A DNA stretch of 64,000 nt from Photobacterium toruni (GCF_024529955.1 NZ_AP024855.1:744001-808000), one strand, 5' to 3'. Shown: positions 43,336-56,184, counted from the first letter of the stretch. Numbers and translations: made by a program. The notes: a model not told the origin generated them from the sequence alone.

Positions 43336-43923
43336 TATTATTTCTCCGAACAGAATATGATAATAGAACGAAATCACTAATAAATCTGAGATTAAAAGTA
43401 TATTAACGTTATTAATTTTATAATAAGTTATAAATGTAAATAGAAATCAATTACACTTATATAGAGGTTGATAGCTATCGTCAAATATTATTTATTATTA
43501 GAGGTTAAGTATTTGTTAGTAATTATCAAAATTAAATAATAATGAAAAATTATATTTATTAATCGTAATTTTACTTTAATGGCATTTAATTGTTAGCACG
43601 AGAAAAATATAACGTCTAATAACAAGTAAGTGTAATTAATACTTATAGTGTAAATATTTGGCTGTTGGGGTTTAACTGGATTATAAATGAAAGGCAATAA
43701 TTTTATGCTTATTCATAATCTCATTATGATAAGGTTTATTTAAGATAAGTACTATGAGTGCGAAAAAGCCCATTTCAAGATAAATAACCATAAATGACTC
43801 AAATGTTATTTTAAATCATTACATTTGTGATCTTGTTAATGCTTAGTGACGATTGTGTGTTTTTGATAACGATAGTTTTGGTTTATTATTACTGTGTTTA
43901 TAATCAGTATGTGAATTGTTTTT
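43336..43923. other. Intergenic region upstream of feoB, no feoA
   Basis: About 590 bp, AT-rich. On the minus strand no frame long enough for the ~75-residue FeoA exists. A short palindrome GATAGCTATC (43470-43479) within TTGATAGCTATCGTCAA is only a weak FNR look-alike. The feoB promoter must be here. Confidence 0.45.
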
Positions 43924-44127
43924 ATGTGGTTTGAAAGCAAGAAAAAAGCAACAGTTGTGGATAAAGAGAAACTCATTTCAGAACTTCATGAGCTTATTTT
44001 AAAACAATATAGCCAGCATGATATTAAGTTAATAAAAAATATAACATCAAAAGGGGGGATTGAATTACATTTTGCTGTTGCTGGTGAAGATGTACTTCAG
44101 ATGAGTATTGAATCATCTAATCATTGA
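43924..44127 (+). CDS. Small uncharacterised protein
   Basis: A 67-residue acidic/basic mixed protein with no signal or membrane span. The first half is a likely helix (DKEKLISELHELILKQYSQ), the second a beta-type segment (GGIELHFAVAGEDVLQMSIES). Residue composition looks like a real protein, but the ribosome site is weak (AATTGTTTTT before the ATG) and I know no family. It is isolated between feoB (divergent) and uhpT (convergent). Confidence 0.5.
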   Translation: MWFESKKKATVVDKEKLISELHELILKQYSQHDIKLIKNITSKGGIELHFAVAGEDVLQMSIESSNH

Positions 44128-44320
44128 TAATTGTAATAATATAAATGCTAGAGGTTGATATTTATTATTCGTTTATAAATAATTTTTTTCATAACCTAAT
44201 TGTCATCGATATTTATTCTGAATCTAGTCCATTCTAGTTTTGGTGGTAATTTTAATTTTGTATATACTTTAACTAAAAGTATCTTTTTTATATTAATTTT
44301 TAATGTTAATTAATAAGATA

Positions 44321-44359
44321 AAAAATCGCCTATAATTTATATATTATAGGCGTTTTTTT
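44321..44359. terminator. Bidirectional terminator between the 67-residue gene and uhpT
   Basis: Perfect 10-bp stem CGCCTATAAT/ATTATAGGCG, with A/T runs on both sides so that either strand gets a T-tail. It ends uhpT (stop at 44374). Confidence 0.92.
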
Positions 44360-44373
44360 ATTAATTAAATATA

Positions 44374-45762
44374 TTAATGTGCTACTGGTTGTTGTGCTAA
44401 TTTACGGATTTTAATTTCTTCAAATAAAGCAACAATGGCCATTAATACGCAACAAGCTATTGCCGCTGCTTTAATTGCAGCAAAAGTACCGGTCCAGCCA
44501 TCAAGGCCAAAGAAAGGATTACCTTCGGCAATATAGCCAAGACCAATTTTTGCAAATGAATCACCAATTAGGTAAGCAAATGTTCCTTTTACACCATCTG
44601 CGGCAGCTAGGCCTTGTTTTGGTACAAAACCAATTGCAGCAACACCAATAAGAAGTTGAGGTGCAAAGACTAAGAAACCTAATGCAAATAGTGATGCTTT
44701 GTAAGCAAAGATCGAATCTGCATGCTGATAATACCCTAAGGTAAATACAATACAAATTAGAGCAAAACATGATACAGCACCACGACGGCCATTAAATAAA
44801 TCGGATAATAGCCCCCATAAACACGTACCAACTAATGCACCGACTTCAAACATGGTGAAGCCTGAGTTTGCTACATCTTTAGAGAAACCTAAAATTTGGT
44901 GCGCGTAAACTGTTGACCATTGGTCAATACCACTACGTACGATGTAAAGAAACACGTTAGCAAAACAAAGTAGCCAGATTACTTTATTAAAGAGAACATA
45001 TTTCTTAAAGATTTGCATCTTAGTTAATTTGTTTTCTTTAACTGCATTATCTTCTTCTGAAATTGGCTCTTCAAAAATCTCTTCTACTGTACCAAGACCA
45101 TAAGCTTCTGGGCTATCGTTGCCCATAAAGAAACCGATAATTGCAATAATAATAGCGATTACGGCTGGGAAAATGAACATCCCTTTTACATCACCACCAA
45201 AGAAATAATCCGCACCAAACATAGCCACAGCAGCAGCTAAAGCACCACCTGCATTGTGTGAAATATTCCAAAAGCCAACACCTAGACCACGACGATTACG
45301 GGGCGTCCAGTTGGTAATGGTTACGACAGAGTTAGAACCGCCGCCTGACTGGAAAAAGCCTGATGCTGCATAAAGGATGGTCATCATAATAAATTGGCTA
45401 GAACTTGGTCCCATGACTAAGCCCATACCAAGAATACAAAAACCTGATAATAGTAGACCTAAAGGAAGAATATTTTTAGCATTCTTACCACCAGACCAGT
45501 AATTTAGAATGGTTTTACCAACACCATAAGTAATTGAAAATCCAAGACCAATGGTACCTAACTGAGTTAAACTCATACCATAGTCAGAAATCATATCATT
45601 CTGAGCAATATTAAAGTTTTTACGGACCAAATACATGGCCATGTAACTAACGAAAACTACTAAATAGGATTTTAAAAAAGGAGAAAACCATAGTTTACGA
45701 CGTTCTTTTGGCGATAGGTCAAGCGTAGGCTTACGGACTCGTTTAAGTATTGATAATTCCAT
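44374..45762 (-). CDS. uhpT: Hexose-6-phosphate:phosphate antiporter UhpT
   Basis: A 462-residue, 12-helix MFS antiporter of the organophosphate:Pi family that imports glucose-6-phosphate and related sugar phosphates in exchange for phosphate. Similarity to E. coli UhpT (463 residues) is high throughout: [78 protein letters not shown] and [19 protein letters not shown]. The uhpABC sensor-regulator genes are not beside it, so control must come from elsewhere. A terminator follows the stop. Confidence 0.95.
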   Translation of the reverse strand: MELSILKRVRKPTLDLSPKERRKLWFSPFLKSYLVVFVSYMAMYLVRKNFNIAQNDMISDYGMSLTQLGTIGLGFSITYGVGKTILNYWSGGKNAKNILPLGLLLSGFCILGMGLVMGPSSSQFIMMTILYAASGFFQSGGGSNSVVTITNWTPRNRRGLGVGFWNISHNAGGALAAAVAMFGADYFFGGDVKGMFIFPAVIAIIIAIIGFFMGNDSPEAYGLGTVEEIFEEPISEEDNAVKENKLTKMQIFKKYVLFNKVIWLLCFANVFLYIVRSGIDQWSTVYAHQILGFSKDVANSGFTMFEVGALVGTCLWGLLSDLFNGRRGAVSCFALICIVFTLGYYQHADSIFAYKASLFALGFLVFAPQLLIGVAAIGFVPKQGLAAADGVKGTFAYLIGDSFAKIGLGYIAEGNPFFGLDGWTGTFAAIKAAAIACCVLMAIVALFEEIKIRKLAQQPVAH

Positions 45763-46240
45763 CGGCTGAATCTCATTAGGGCTTAAATAAGATTTGTTTT
45801 AATTAAGACAAATCACTATGGCGAGACGATACCGATACTTTTGATAAATGGATTAAGAATTTTTCCTAGTTTTTTTGTGGAATTTTAAATCTTATTGTTA
45901 GGTCACGTTTTTGAACATTTGATGGGAAATCTTTGATTTCATTTTTGAGGTGTTTGAAATGGTAATACTCTAACATTATGAGTGTGTTTTTATAGAAAGC
46001 AATAAAATTATAAAAATTAATTATGTATAGCGTTATTGGTAATACGTGTCGTTATTATATTGTTACTGATTTTTTTTGAAGTGTATTTTATTCTGCTTTT
46101 ATTAACGTTTTGATTTTTAAATTTATTTATAGGTAAAGAGAGTGATTGAGTCTATCTTTTGATAAATATTATACTTTTAAATTTGCCTATTTTCGATTTG
46201 TCTACCATAGTTTAATTAACCTGAACTGAGATATATTATC
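45763..46240. other. Intergenic, uhpT promoter side
   Basis: AT-rich spacer upstream of uhpT (minus) and ahead of the structured RNA candidate (plus). No gene and no clear operator was found. A TATTAT box at 46234-46239 could be the -10 element of the RNA. Confidence 0.4.
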
Positions 46241-46577
46241 GAGCTTACGGAGGAAACAAGCTGTTTTCATCTAACTCAGGGATTCAGGTCCCGGTTGTTG
46301 TTAGTAGACCTATTCAACCCGTTATTAATAACAATCAAGTTGCAACGCGTAACAGTAAGTGAAATACGTAAAAGCTTCTAAGGTAACACTCTTAGTTGTT
46401 AACAATTTGGATAGCAATACCGTAAAAATCTTGCTTCTTCGTCAAAATATGGTCCATACATAGTTATCGGACACGCCAAGCTCAACGTAATGAGTGACGA
46501 AGCGTAACAAACTTGATGTGCCATGTAAGTACATTGAGTGCAACATCCCAGCCGCACTGACATAGTGCGGCTTTTTT
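46241..46577 (+). ncRNA. Candidate structured noncoding RNA, ~340 nt
   Basis: A noncoding stretch visibly richer in GC than its surroundings and dense in local pairings. These are AGCTT/AAGCT (46242-46263), GGGA/TCCC (46279-46292), TTGTTGTTA with TAATAACAA, CTAAG/CTTAG, GTCC/GGAC, and CTTCGTCA with TGACGAAG (long range, about 46436-46503). CTCA/TGAG and a GATGT/ACATC stem enclosing ATGTA/TACAT complete the set. It ends in a strong intrinsic terminator. There is no open frame of note. I compared it by eye with RNase P, tmRNA, 6S, CsrB, Spot 42 and common riboswitches and saw no match. The 5' end is a guess from TATTAT at 46234. Confidence 0.6.
46551..46577 (+). terminator. Terminator of the RNA candidate
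   Basis: Perfect 8-bp stem GCCGCACT/AGTGCGGC, five-base loop, then six T. It is far upstream of the next gene (46805), so it ends its own transcript. Confidence 0.9.
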
Positions 46578-46804
46578 ATTTTTGAATATTTACTATTGAA
46601 AACAATATCTATTTGATTATTTTAAATAATTTGATGTTATCCACAAAAAAAGTGGGTAACTATTCTAATGAATATTAAGACAGTTTGATTATTATTGCTG
46701 CAATGTGATATTGAGTAAAAAACAACGTTTAGTAGCTGAAGCTGTATAGATAAAGGAGCATAGTAATTAAACATATTGATGCACGATTAAATAAGGAATG
46801 TTAC

Positions 46805-47170
46805 ATGTTAACTATGATCGATATTGGTATTAAAAATGCGGTAGCTTTTACGTTGTCAGGTAAAGTGACAGAAGATGATATGAAGCGTGTATTAATGGAT
46901 GCTGAAGCTAAGACTGTTGATCATGGTGGGATCGTGATCTATGAAGAAATTGAAAGCTTTTCTGGTATTGAATTAGCCGCAATTATTGAAGAGTTAAAAT
47001 ACTTGATTCATGCAGGTTTAAAGCATATTACTCAAGTTGCGGTGGTTGCTGATGCTGGCTGGATAGAAAAAGTGGTTAAAATTGAAGATGCGCTTTTTCG
47101 GGATATAGATATTCAATATTTTACCTTTGCCGAAAAACCACAAGCGATCACGTTTTTACAGTTACAATAA
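46805..47170 (+). CDS. SpoIIAA/STAS-like protein
   Basis: A 121-residue cytosolic protein of the SpoIIAA-like (DUF3478) family, with alternating beta-alpha pattern: NAVAFTLSGKVTEDDMKRVLMDAEA, GGIVIYEEIESFSGI, VAVVADAGWIEKVVKIEDALF and a C-terminal PQAITFLQ. Family structures resemble STAS/anti-anti-sigma folds or CRAL-TRIO, and some bind lipids. The serine phosphorylated in true SpoIIAA is not evident. AAGGA precedes the ATG by eight bases. Stand-alone gene with its own terminator; function unknown. Confidence 0.82.
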   Translation: MLTMIDIGIKNAVAFTLSGKVTEDDMKRVLMDAEAKTVDHGGIVIYEEIESFSGIELAAIIEELKYLIHAGLKHITQVAVVADAGWIEKVVKIEDALFRDIDIQYFTFAEKPQAITFLQLQ

Positions 47171-47256
47171 GTCATTTTAATCACTGTTCCGCCTAACAGT
47201 TGTTGTAACCTTTATGCTGATAAACATCGAGTTTAAGTCTCATAATATAAGAAGCC

Positions 47257-47298
47257 GCTACATTTTTAGCTCAATGAGTTAAGAATGTAGCAGTTTTT
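47257..47298. terminator. Terminator between convergent genes
   Basis: GCTACATT/AATGTAGC stem with inner pairing (AGCTCA/TGAGTT), followed by GTTTTTT on the plus strand. It separates the SpoIIAA-like gene from the VF530-type gene. Confidence 0.85.
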
Positions 47299-47310
47299 TA
47301 GTTCTGATCG

Positions 47311-47523
47311 TTAACGAACCATATCGAGATACAGGTTTTCAACTTTAGTGCGTGCCCACTCAGTTTTACGTAAGAACTTAAGGCTTGATTTGATGCTTGG
47401 ATCATCGTTAAAGCAACGAATGTTAATCCGTGCTCCGAGTTCATTCCATCCATAGTGCTCGACAAGTTCTATCAATACTTTTTCTAAAGTAATGCCGTGT
47501 AGTGGGTTATTTTTTTGTGTCAT
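47311..47523 (-). CDS. VF530-family (DUF2132) protein
   Basis: A 70-residue small protein matching the VF530 family first described structurally from Vibrio fischeri: [51 protein letters not shown]. The family adopts a helical fold resembling DNA-binding HTH/SAP-like bundles, and a nucleic-acid role is proposed, not proven. Single gene, convergent with the SpoIIAA-like gene. Confidence 0.88.
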   Translation of the reverse strand: MTQKNNPLHGITLEKVLIELVEHYGWNELGARINIRCFNDDPSIKSSLKFLRKTEWARTKVENLYLDMVR

Positions 47524-47882
47524 GGTATATGCCGTCTGAGTGACTAATTTAAAATATTGAGTTATTCGTCGTTAGTGTAACTGACAATGACCAGATCACC
47601 CAGTGTCGTTTTTAGTGTTATAAGTACTGATCGAACGGAAGAATAGCCATATCAATATAGATCAAGTTGATTAAGACGATATTTAAGTTTATTGAAATTT
47701 TCTCATTAAGATTAAGTCTTATTCAATTGCATTATTAATGGTAAATTTAAAAATAGTAAACGCTTACATTTTAAAGTACACGGTTCTTGTTATCCACCTT
47801 TTAATATTATGCTTATTATATAATAAAAATAATATTTTGGATTTTGTCTTTAATTATAAAACAAACGATTATCTTAAGTGCT
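47524..47882. other. Intergenic, no gene seen
   Basis: About 360 bp of AT-rich DNA between the VF530-type gene and the zinc-ribbon repeat gene, both on the minus strand. No hairpin with a convincing T-tail, repeat or reading frame was found. Confidence 0.4.
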
Positions 47883-48704
47883 CTAATAAGGTTGTAATAA
47901 TTTGATGGGTGGTTGTTTATTTATATTCTTGATCTTTTTCCTTCGTTGTAGAGCACATTTTTGGCATCCACTACCAGCAAGGTGGTTGATAGGTAATTGA
48001 AAAAAAGGGCCATGAATACTGCAAATAATAATGCCTTTTGTACGCATGTTATGGTATTCAAATAATGAATAGTTATAACGCTTGCCATGAATTTTTTTTG
48101 CATCAACAATAAATTGTTTTACCGTCTTTTTCTGGTTTTTTTTTGCACATTTAGGGCAGCCATCACCGCGTAAATGCGCATCAGCTCGCTGAGTGAAAGG
48201 CCCATGAATAAGACAAATGATGTCTATTTTTTGAAGTGCGTTGGTATAGTTTGTATTGGAGTATTGATAATTATGATGATGAATAGCATTTGCTTTTTTA
48301 ATGTAGGTTGTTTGTGAATACTGACTGTTTTTAGCGCATTGAGGGCAGCCTTTTCCTGCTAGATGTGCATTAGGAGATTGTTCAAAATTACCATGAATTT
48401 GACAGCATATAACCCCTTTCTGTAATGCCCCTTTATATATAAATCCCCCATAAGAATACTTGTTGTGATGAATGGTTGTTGCTTGAGTTATAAAATCATC
48501 AATATTCTTTTTTAGTTTACCTGAACATGCTGGGCAGCCATGCCCTGCAAGGTGAACATCTGGTCGTTGATTGAAATTTCCATGTATAGGACAAGTGATC
48601 GTACTTTTAGTTTTGGCGTTTATGTAATCAAAAAAAGCATAGCTATATCGTTGGTGGTGACAAATTTCCGCTTTTGTAATAAAGATATCTTTCTTTTTTT
48701 TCAT
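47883..48704 (-). CDS. Four-repeat zinc-ribbon-like protein (DUF723 type)
   Basis: A 273-residue basic protein made of four tandem units of about 62-66 residues. Each follows the pattern F-x2-A-x2-IHH-x2-Y-Y, then an I-x-C-x2-HG-x-F-x-Q segment, then HL-x-G-x-GCP-x-CA. The Cys-His-Cys-Cys set in each unit (C-x2-H ... C-x2-C) fits a zinc finger. These DUF723-like modules occur in phage and homing-endonuclease-associated proteins as DNA-recognition repeats, but here no nuclease domain (HNH, GIY-YIG, Vsr) is attached. The tail is rich in Lys/Arg. Isolated gene of low GC; horizontal origin is plausible. Confidence 0.8.
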   Translation of the reverse strand: MKKKKDIFITKAEICHHQRYSYAFFDYINAKTKSTITCPIHGNFNQRPDVHLAGHGCPACSGKLKKNIDDFITQATTIHHNKYSYGGFIYKGALQKGVICCQIHGNFEQSPNAHLAGKGCPQCAKNSQYSQTTYIKKANAIHHHNYQYSNTNYTNALQKIDIICLIHGPFTQRADAHLRGDGCPKCAKKNQKKTVKQFIVDAKKIHGKRYNYSLFEYHNMRTKGIIICSIHGPFFQLPINHLAGSGCQKCALQRRKKIKNINKQPPIKLLQPY

Positions 48705-49289
48705 TATGTTTTTGTTTCTAAAATGAGCTGATTATGGTTTTTTTTGTTAACGGTGCTGTTTTAACTGAATTGCTGAATAACGTATATTAAAAGGAATTTT
48801 CCTCAATAGCAGAGAAAATAACGTTTTTTTTTAGAAGGTTAATAAAAAGGCGAACAACGAATTATTGTGAAAATAAGTTACAAACTGTTAATGATTACTT
48901 ATGCTTAATATGTACATTATAATGTAAAGTTAGGTTGCAATATCAAGCACCAAAAATAGAAATCATTGTTTGCATTTATTTTAATAGCTATCGTAAAACT
49001 GATGACGTAAATTTTATACCGCGGATAGAAGGCTTAAACGCATTGAAAAATAACACTATTAATAAGTCGTGTTAATTATTACGGTTCTATGTTAATAGAA
49101 TTAATAAGATTGGCGTTTAAGGTTGTTATTAAGATGAACGATAAATTGGAAGTGATTTAATATTCATGTTGCTTTGGCGTGACATTGTATTGATAAGCTT
49201 TAATTAATGGTTTTATATTTTCTGTAATAAACACAAGTATGATAAGGAGCCGTAATAGTTAAGATACAGACGGTGTAGAGGATTTAAAT
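48705..49289. other. Promoter region of the ATP synthase operon
   Basis: About 585 bp without a gene. A perfect 14-bp palindrome TACATTATAATGTA lies at 48913-48926 and could be an operator. No terminator or riboswitch was recognised. The atp promoter is expected in the last 150 bp. Confidence 0.45.
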
Positions 49290-50457
<1,168 letters not shown>

Positions 50458-50509
50458 TAAACTAAATTCGATTTATGTTTTAACTATTTAATAATTTTTG
50501 GAGTCATTC

Positions 50510-50746
50510 ATGGATATTGTAAGTGCAGTTCTTTATGTTGCTGGTGCACTACTGATTGGTCTAGGTGCTGCAGGTGCGGCAGCAGGTATTGGTAACTTAG
50601 CGGGTAAATATCTTGAAGGTGTGGCACGTCAGCCAGATCTTATGCCGATGTTACGTACGCAGTTCTTTATCATGATGGGTCTTGTGGATGCGGTTCCTAT
50701 GATTGGTGTTGGTATTGGTCTTTACATCATCTTTGCTGTGGCTTAA
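50510..50746 (+). CDS. atpE: ATP synthase subunit c
   Basis: A 78-residue two-helix hairpin that forms the rotor ring. The glycine/alanine-rich first helix ([17 protein letters not shown]), the loop ARQPDL and the ion-binding Asp in [11 protein letters not shown] match E. coli AtpE. The carboxylate is Asp, and the Gln/Glu pattern of sodium-type rings is absent, so protons are the likely coupling ion. The start is the ATG at 50510 after GGAG; an in-frame TTG at 50498 is rejected. Confidence 0.96.
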   Translation: MDIVSAVLYVAGALLIGLGAAGAAAGIGNLAGKYLEGVARQPDLMPMLRTQFFIMMGLVDAVPMIGVGIGLYIIFAVA

Positions 50747-50798
50747 TAGCCAGAACTACCGTTATTTTTCATAACGTTATTTAAATAGTGAGGATGGT

Positions 50799-51269
50799 AT
50801 GAATTTAAATGCAACCATGCTAGGCCAAGCGATCTCCTTTGTGATTTTTGTTTGGTTATGTATGAAATATGTATGGCCGCCGCTTACTGCGTTAATTGAA
50901 CAACGTCAGCGTGATATTGCTGATGGACTTATTCATACTGAAAACGCAGCAAAAGAACTCGACATCGCCAAAGCGAATGGTGCCAAAGTTCTTGAAGATG
51001 CAAAGAAAAGTGCGAGTGAGTTAGTTGAGCAAGGTAATAAGCGTCGCGCTCAAATTATCGAAGATGCCCAAGCAGAAGGCGTGAAAGAAAAAGCCCGTCT
51101 TATAGCGCAAGGTCAAGCAGAGTTAGAAAGCGAACGTAATCGCATTCGTCAGGAGCTACGTGCTGAAATGTCCGATATGGTCATTGAAACTGCAGAGAAA
51201 CTGATTAATCGCAATTTGGATACTGATGCTAACCGCGATCTCGTTAATAAACTTATCACGGATATGTAA
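50799..51269 (+). CDS. atpF: ATP synthase subunit b
   Basis: A 156-residue peripheral-stalk subunit: one N-terminal membrane helix ([20 protein letters not shown]) followed by a long charged helix rich in Ala, Lys and Glu that dimerises as a right-handed coiled coil, ending in the delta-binding region. Same length as E. coli AtpF (156). It lies between atpE and atpH in the operon. Confidence 0.95.
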   Translation: MNLNATMLGQAISFVIFVWLCMKYVWPPLTALIEQRQRDIADGLIHTENAAKELDIAKANGAKVLEDAKKSASELVEQGNKRRAQIIEDAQAEGVKEKARLIAQGQAELESERNRIRQELRAEMSDMVIETAEKLINRNLDTDANRDLVNKLITDM

Positions 51270-51283
51270 GCGGAGAGCACATT

Positions 51284-51832
51284 ATGTCAGATCCACTAAC
51301 CATTGCTCAGCCCTATGCCAAAGCTGCATTTGATTATGCAGTTGCTAATCAGGCATTGGAACAATGGGAGCAAATGTTGACCATCGCCGCAACGGTTGCT
51401 AGTCAACCAATCATTGCTCAGCAGATTGAAGACAGCGAACAGTTTGGTGCTAACGATTCAGCAGCGTTTACTGACATGTTCTTGGGCGTTTGTGAAGGTT
51501 TATTGGACGAACATGGCCAGAATCTGATCAAAGTAATGGCTGAAAATGGACGTCTAAATGTGATCGTTCAAGTTGCTGAATTGTTTCATGAGCTTAAAGA
51601 TGATTATGAGCGCATGGTTACTGCGCATGTCACTACGACAGAGCCATTAAGCATTCAACAACAAGCCAATTTAGTGCAGGCGCTGCAGAAAAAATTAAAT
51701 CGCAGTGTTGAGCTTGATTGCCACATCGATGAATCGCTAATAGGCGGCATACTGATCAATGCAGGAGAACTGGTGATTGACGGTACGCTTAAAAGCTCTA
51801 TCAACCGACTAGCAACGAGCCTTCAGGCGTAA
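51284..51832 (+). CDS. atpH: ATP synthase subunit delta
   Basis: A 182-residue subunit that joins the peripheral stalk to the top of F1. The opening LTIAQPYAKAAFDYAVANQALEQWEQML and the C-terminal DESLIGGILINAGELVIDGTLKSSINRL are family signatures. It begins 14 bp after atpF with GGAGAG before the ATG, and atpA follows after 12 bp. Confidence 0.95.
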   Translation: MSDPLTIAQPYAKAAFDYAVANQALEQWEQMLTIAATVASQPIIAQQIEDSEQFGANDSAAFTDMFLGVCEGLLDEHGQNLIKVMAENGRLNVIVQVAELFHELKDDYERMVTAHVTTTEPLSIQQQANLVQALQKKLNRSVELDCHIDESLIGGILINAGELVIDGTLKSSINRLATSLQA

Positions 51833-51844
51833 TAGGTAATATAT

Positions 51845-53386
51845 ATGCAACTAAACTCGAACGAAATTAGCGATTTAATTAGACAACGAATCGCAACCTT
51901 CAACGTGACCAGTCAAGCACGTAATGAAGGGACTATCGTCTCTGTAAGTGACGGTATTATTAATATCAATGGTCTTGCTGATGTTATGCAAGGTGAGATG
52001 ATTGAACTGCCTGGTAACCGTTATGCGTTAGCACTTAACCTAGAGCGTCATTCTGTAGGTGCAGTAGTAATGGGTCCTTATGCTGACCTTGCTGAAGGCA
52101 TGAAAGTAACGGGAACGGGTCGTATTCTAGAAGTACCCGTAGGTAAAGGTTTATTAGGCCGTGTTGTAAATACCCTCGGTCAACCTATCGATGGTAAAGG
52201 TGCGATTGAGAATGATGGTTTCGCTCCGGTAGAAATCATTGCTCCGGGTGTTATTGACCGTAAATCAGTGGATCAACCTATTCAAACTGGCTATAAAGCG
52301 GTTGATGCGATGGTACCAATCGGCCGTGGTCAACGTGAGCTTATCATTGGTGACCGCCAAACGGGTAAAACAGCAATGGCGATTGATGCCATTATTAATC
52401 AGAAAGACTCTGGTATTTATTCTGTTTATGTTGCTATTGGTCAAAAAGCATCAACCATTGCTAACGTGGTACGTAAGTTAGATGAAAATGGTGCTCTACA
52501 AAATACAATCATCGTGGTTGCCTCTGCATCAGAAGCTGCAGCGCTACAGTATTTAGCTCCTTATGCGGGTTGTACTATGGGCGAATATTTCCGTGACCGC
52601 GGAGAAGATGCGCTAATCGTTTATGATGACTTATCAAAACAAGCGGTTGCTTACCGTCAAATTTCACTATTGCTTAAACGTCCACCCGGTCGTGAAGCTT
52701 ATCCTGGTGATGTTTTCTATCTTCACTCTCGTCTACTAGAGCGTGCTTCACGTGTAAACTCACATTATGTTGAGCGTTTTACTAATGGTGAAGTAACAGG
52801 TAAAACGGGCTCATTAACTGCGTTACCGATCATCGAAACTCAAGCGGGTGACGTATCAGCATTCGTACCAACCAACGTAATTTCAATTACCGATGGTCAG
52901 ATTTTCTTACAGACTAACTTGTTTAACGCAGGCTTACGTCCAGCGGTAGATCCCGGTATTTCAGTATCACGTGTTGGTGGTGCTGCACAGACTAAGATTA
53001 TCAAGAAATTATCCGGTGGTATTCGTACCGCACTCGCGCAGTACCGTGAACTTGCAGCCTTTGCGCAGTTCTCTTCTGACCTTGATGATGCGACGCGTAA
53101 GCAACTTGATCATGGTGAGAAAGTAACAGAGCTTATGAAGCAAAAGCAATACTCACCAATGTCAGTGGCGGAGCAAGCACTCGCTATCTTTGCGGCAGAG
53201 AAAGGCTATTTGAACAGTGTTGAGTTATCTCAAATTGGTGCATTTGAAGAAGCATTAATGGCATTTGCTAAGAGTCAACATGCAGAATTGCTTGCTTCAA
53301 TTAATGAATCAGGTAATTACAACGATGATATCGAAGCAAGTTTGCATCAGCTTCTAAAAACATTCGTTGATACGCAGTCGTACTAA
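51845..53386 (+). CDS. atpA: ATP synthase subunit alpha
   Basis: A 513-residue F1 subunit, the same length as E. coli AtpA. It has the N-terminal delta-contact [16 protein letters not shown], the P-loop GDRQTGKTA (about 169-177), and the signature [17 protein letters not shown]. The conserved Arg finger is in this last motif. It forms the noncatalytic nucleotide sites of the alpha3beta3 ring. No sign of decay. Confidence 0.97.
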   Translation: MQLNSNEISDLIRQRIATFNVTSQARNEGTIVSVSDGIININGLADVMQGEMIELPGNRYALALNLERHSVGAVVMGPYADLAEGMKVTGTGRILEVPVGKGLLGRVVNTLGQPIDGKGAIENDGFAPVEIIAPGVIDRKSVDQPIQTGYKAVDAMVPIGRGQRELIIGDRQTGKTAMAIDAIINQKDSGIYSVYVAIGQKASTIANVVRKLDENGALQNTIIVVASASEAAALQYLAPYAGCTMGEYFRDRGEDALIVYDDLSKQAVAYRQISLLLKRPPGREAYPGDVFYLHSRLLERASRVNSHYVERFTNGEVTGKTGSLTALPIIETQAGDVSAFVPTNVISITDGQIFLQTNLFNAGLRPAVDPGISVSRVGGAAQTKIIKKLSGGIRTALAQYRELAAFAQFSSDLDDATRKQLDHGEKVTELMKQKQYSPMSVAEQALAIFAAEKGYLNSVELSQIGAFEEALMAFAKSQHAELLASINESGNYNDDIEASLHQLLKTFVDTQSY

Positions 53387-53444
53387 TGTAACGCGAATAT
53401 TTTCCGTCTAGACGACATAGTATGAATGTAGCTAGGAGCTAACC

Positions 53445-54317
53445 ATGGCAAATGCAAAAGAGATCCGCACTAAAATCGCTAGCGTACAAAATACGCAAAA
53501 GATCACTAGTGCAATGCAAATGGTTGCCGCAAGTAAGATGCGTAAAGTTCAACATAATATGGAAGCGACCCGCCCTTACGCAGAAAACATGCGTAAGGTG
53601 ATTGGACACTTAACTTCCGGTTCGTTGGAATATAAGCATCCCTATCTTGAAGAGCGTGAAGTAAAACGAGTCGCTTACATCATTATTTCCTCAGACCGAG
53701 GATTATGTGGTGGTTTGAACATTAACTTGTTCAAGAAAGCCATGGCAGATATGCGCCAATGGCGAGATCAAGGGGTTGATGTCGATACCACCTTGATTGG
53801 TTCAAAAGCAATTTCGTTTTTCCATCGTTTAGGCAACGTGATTGCACAAACATCAGGTATTGGTGATTCACCAAAACTTGAAGATATTTTAGGCCCGGTT
53901 AATGCCATGTTGGAGTTTTTCGATGAAGGCAAAATTGACCGCTTGTTCTTAGTTTACAACCAATTTGTAAACACCATGGTACAAATGCCTAAGGTAATCC
54001 AGTTATTACCTAATCCAGAACTTGAACAAGAAACGTCAGCAGATGTTAATCAAGCAAGTCGTTGGGATTATATCTATGAGCCTGATCCTAAACCGATTCT
54101 CAATGAGTTGATGCTTCGTTATATCGAATCACAAGTCTATCAAGGCGCCGTTGAGAGTATCGCTTGTGAACAAGCAGCACGAATGGTTGCAATGAAAGCT
54201 GCAACAGATAATGCGGGCGAGCTGATTAATGATCTTCAGCTGGTATATAACAAAGCCCGTCAAGCAGCAATTACCCAAGAGCTAAGTGAAATCGTAGCTG
54301 GGGCACAAGCCGTTTAA
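53445..54317 (+). CDS. atpG: ATP synthase subunit gamma
   Basis: A 290-residue rotor shaft subunit. The N-terminal helix ([28 protein letters not shown]) and the C-terminal helix ([34 protein letters not shown]) are the conserved coiled-coil pair. [11 protein letters not shown] marks the Rossmann-like middle. TAGGAGCTAACC stands before the ATG. Confidence 0.96.
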   Translation: MANAKEIRTKIASVQNTQKITSAMQMVAASKMRKVQHNMEATRPYAENMRKVIGHLTSGSLEYKHPYLEEREVKRVAYIIISSDRGLCGGLNINLFKKAMADMRQWRDQGVDVDTTLIGSKAISFFHRLGNVIAQTSGIGDSPKLEDILGPVNAMLEFFDEGKIDRLFLVYNQFVNTMVQMPKVIQLLPNPELEQETSADVNQASRWDYIYEPDPKPILNELMLRYIESQVYQGAVESIACEQAARMVAMKAATDNAGELINDLQLVYNKARQAAITQELSEIVAGAQAV

Positions 54318-54329
54318 ACAGAATTTTAA

Positions 54330-55724
<1,395 letters not shown>

Positions 55725-55740
55725 GGCTTGAGGAGGCATT

Positions 55741-56184
55741 ATGGCTATTGGCGTTACCGAGAACACGTTCCAACTCAATATCGTAAGTGCTGAGGGACCG
55801 TTGTTCTCTGGTCCAGCTCACGCGCTGGCAGTTTCAGGCTCCGATGGTGAGTTGGGTATTCGCCCTGGTCACTCTCCTTTATTGAGCCGCTTAAAACCTG
55901 GTGTGGCAAGCTTCGTCACAGATTTGAAGGATCCCGAAGAAATCCTTTATATCTCAGGCGGTATTGTTGAAGTTCAGCCCAACGTAGTAACTGTACTTGC
56001 CGATACGGCAATGCATGGGAAGGACATCGACCAAGCCCGCGCTGATGAAGCTCGTCGCGCCGCAGAAGAAAATATCAACAGGCATGCTGATGATGTTAAC
56101 TTCGCGATGGCGGAAATGGATCTGGCGAAAGCAATGGCACAATTACGTGCGGTTGAATTAACTCAGAAACAAATGCGCCGTTAA
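55741..56184 (+). CDS. atpC: ATP synthase subunit epsilon
   Basis: A 147-residue subunit with the N-terminal beta-sandwich (FQLNIVSAEGPLFSG, GELGIRPGHSPLLSRLKPG) and a C-terminal helical hairpin that can inhibit ATP hydrolysis. Start at 55741 after GAGGAGG-like sequence GAGGCATT. Last gene of the operon, followed by a noncoding 190 bp and a strong terminator. Confidence 0.95.
   Translation: MAIGVTENTFQLNIVSAEGPLFSGPAHALAVSGSDGELGIRPGHSPLLSRLKPGVASFVTDLKDPEEILYISGGIVEVQPNVVTVLADTAMHGKDIDQARADEARRAAEENINRHADDVNFAMAEMDLAKAMAQLRAVELTQKQMRR

Noticed and set aside
43465-43485. FNR box upstream of feoB
   Set aside because: TTGATAGCTATCGTCAA has two mismatches in one half-site; too weak to list as a site.
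43640-43660. Ninth parS2 site (CTTATAGTGTAAA)
   Set aside because: Two mismatches in the conserved left arm; not counted.
46241-46577. Known RNAs (RNase P, tmRNA, 6S, CsrB)
   Set aside because: Neither conserved cores (such as the RNase P AGGAAAGUCC block or the tmRNA tag frame) nor repeated AGGA hairpins of CsrB are present.
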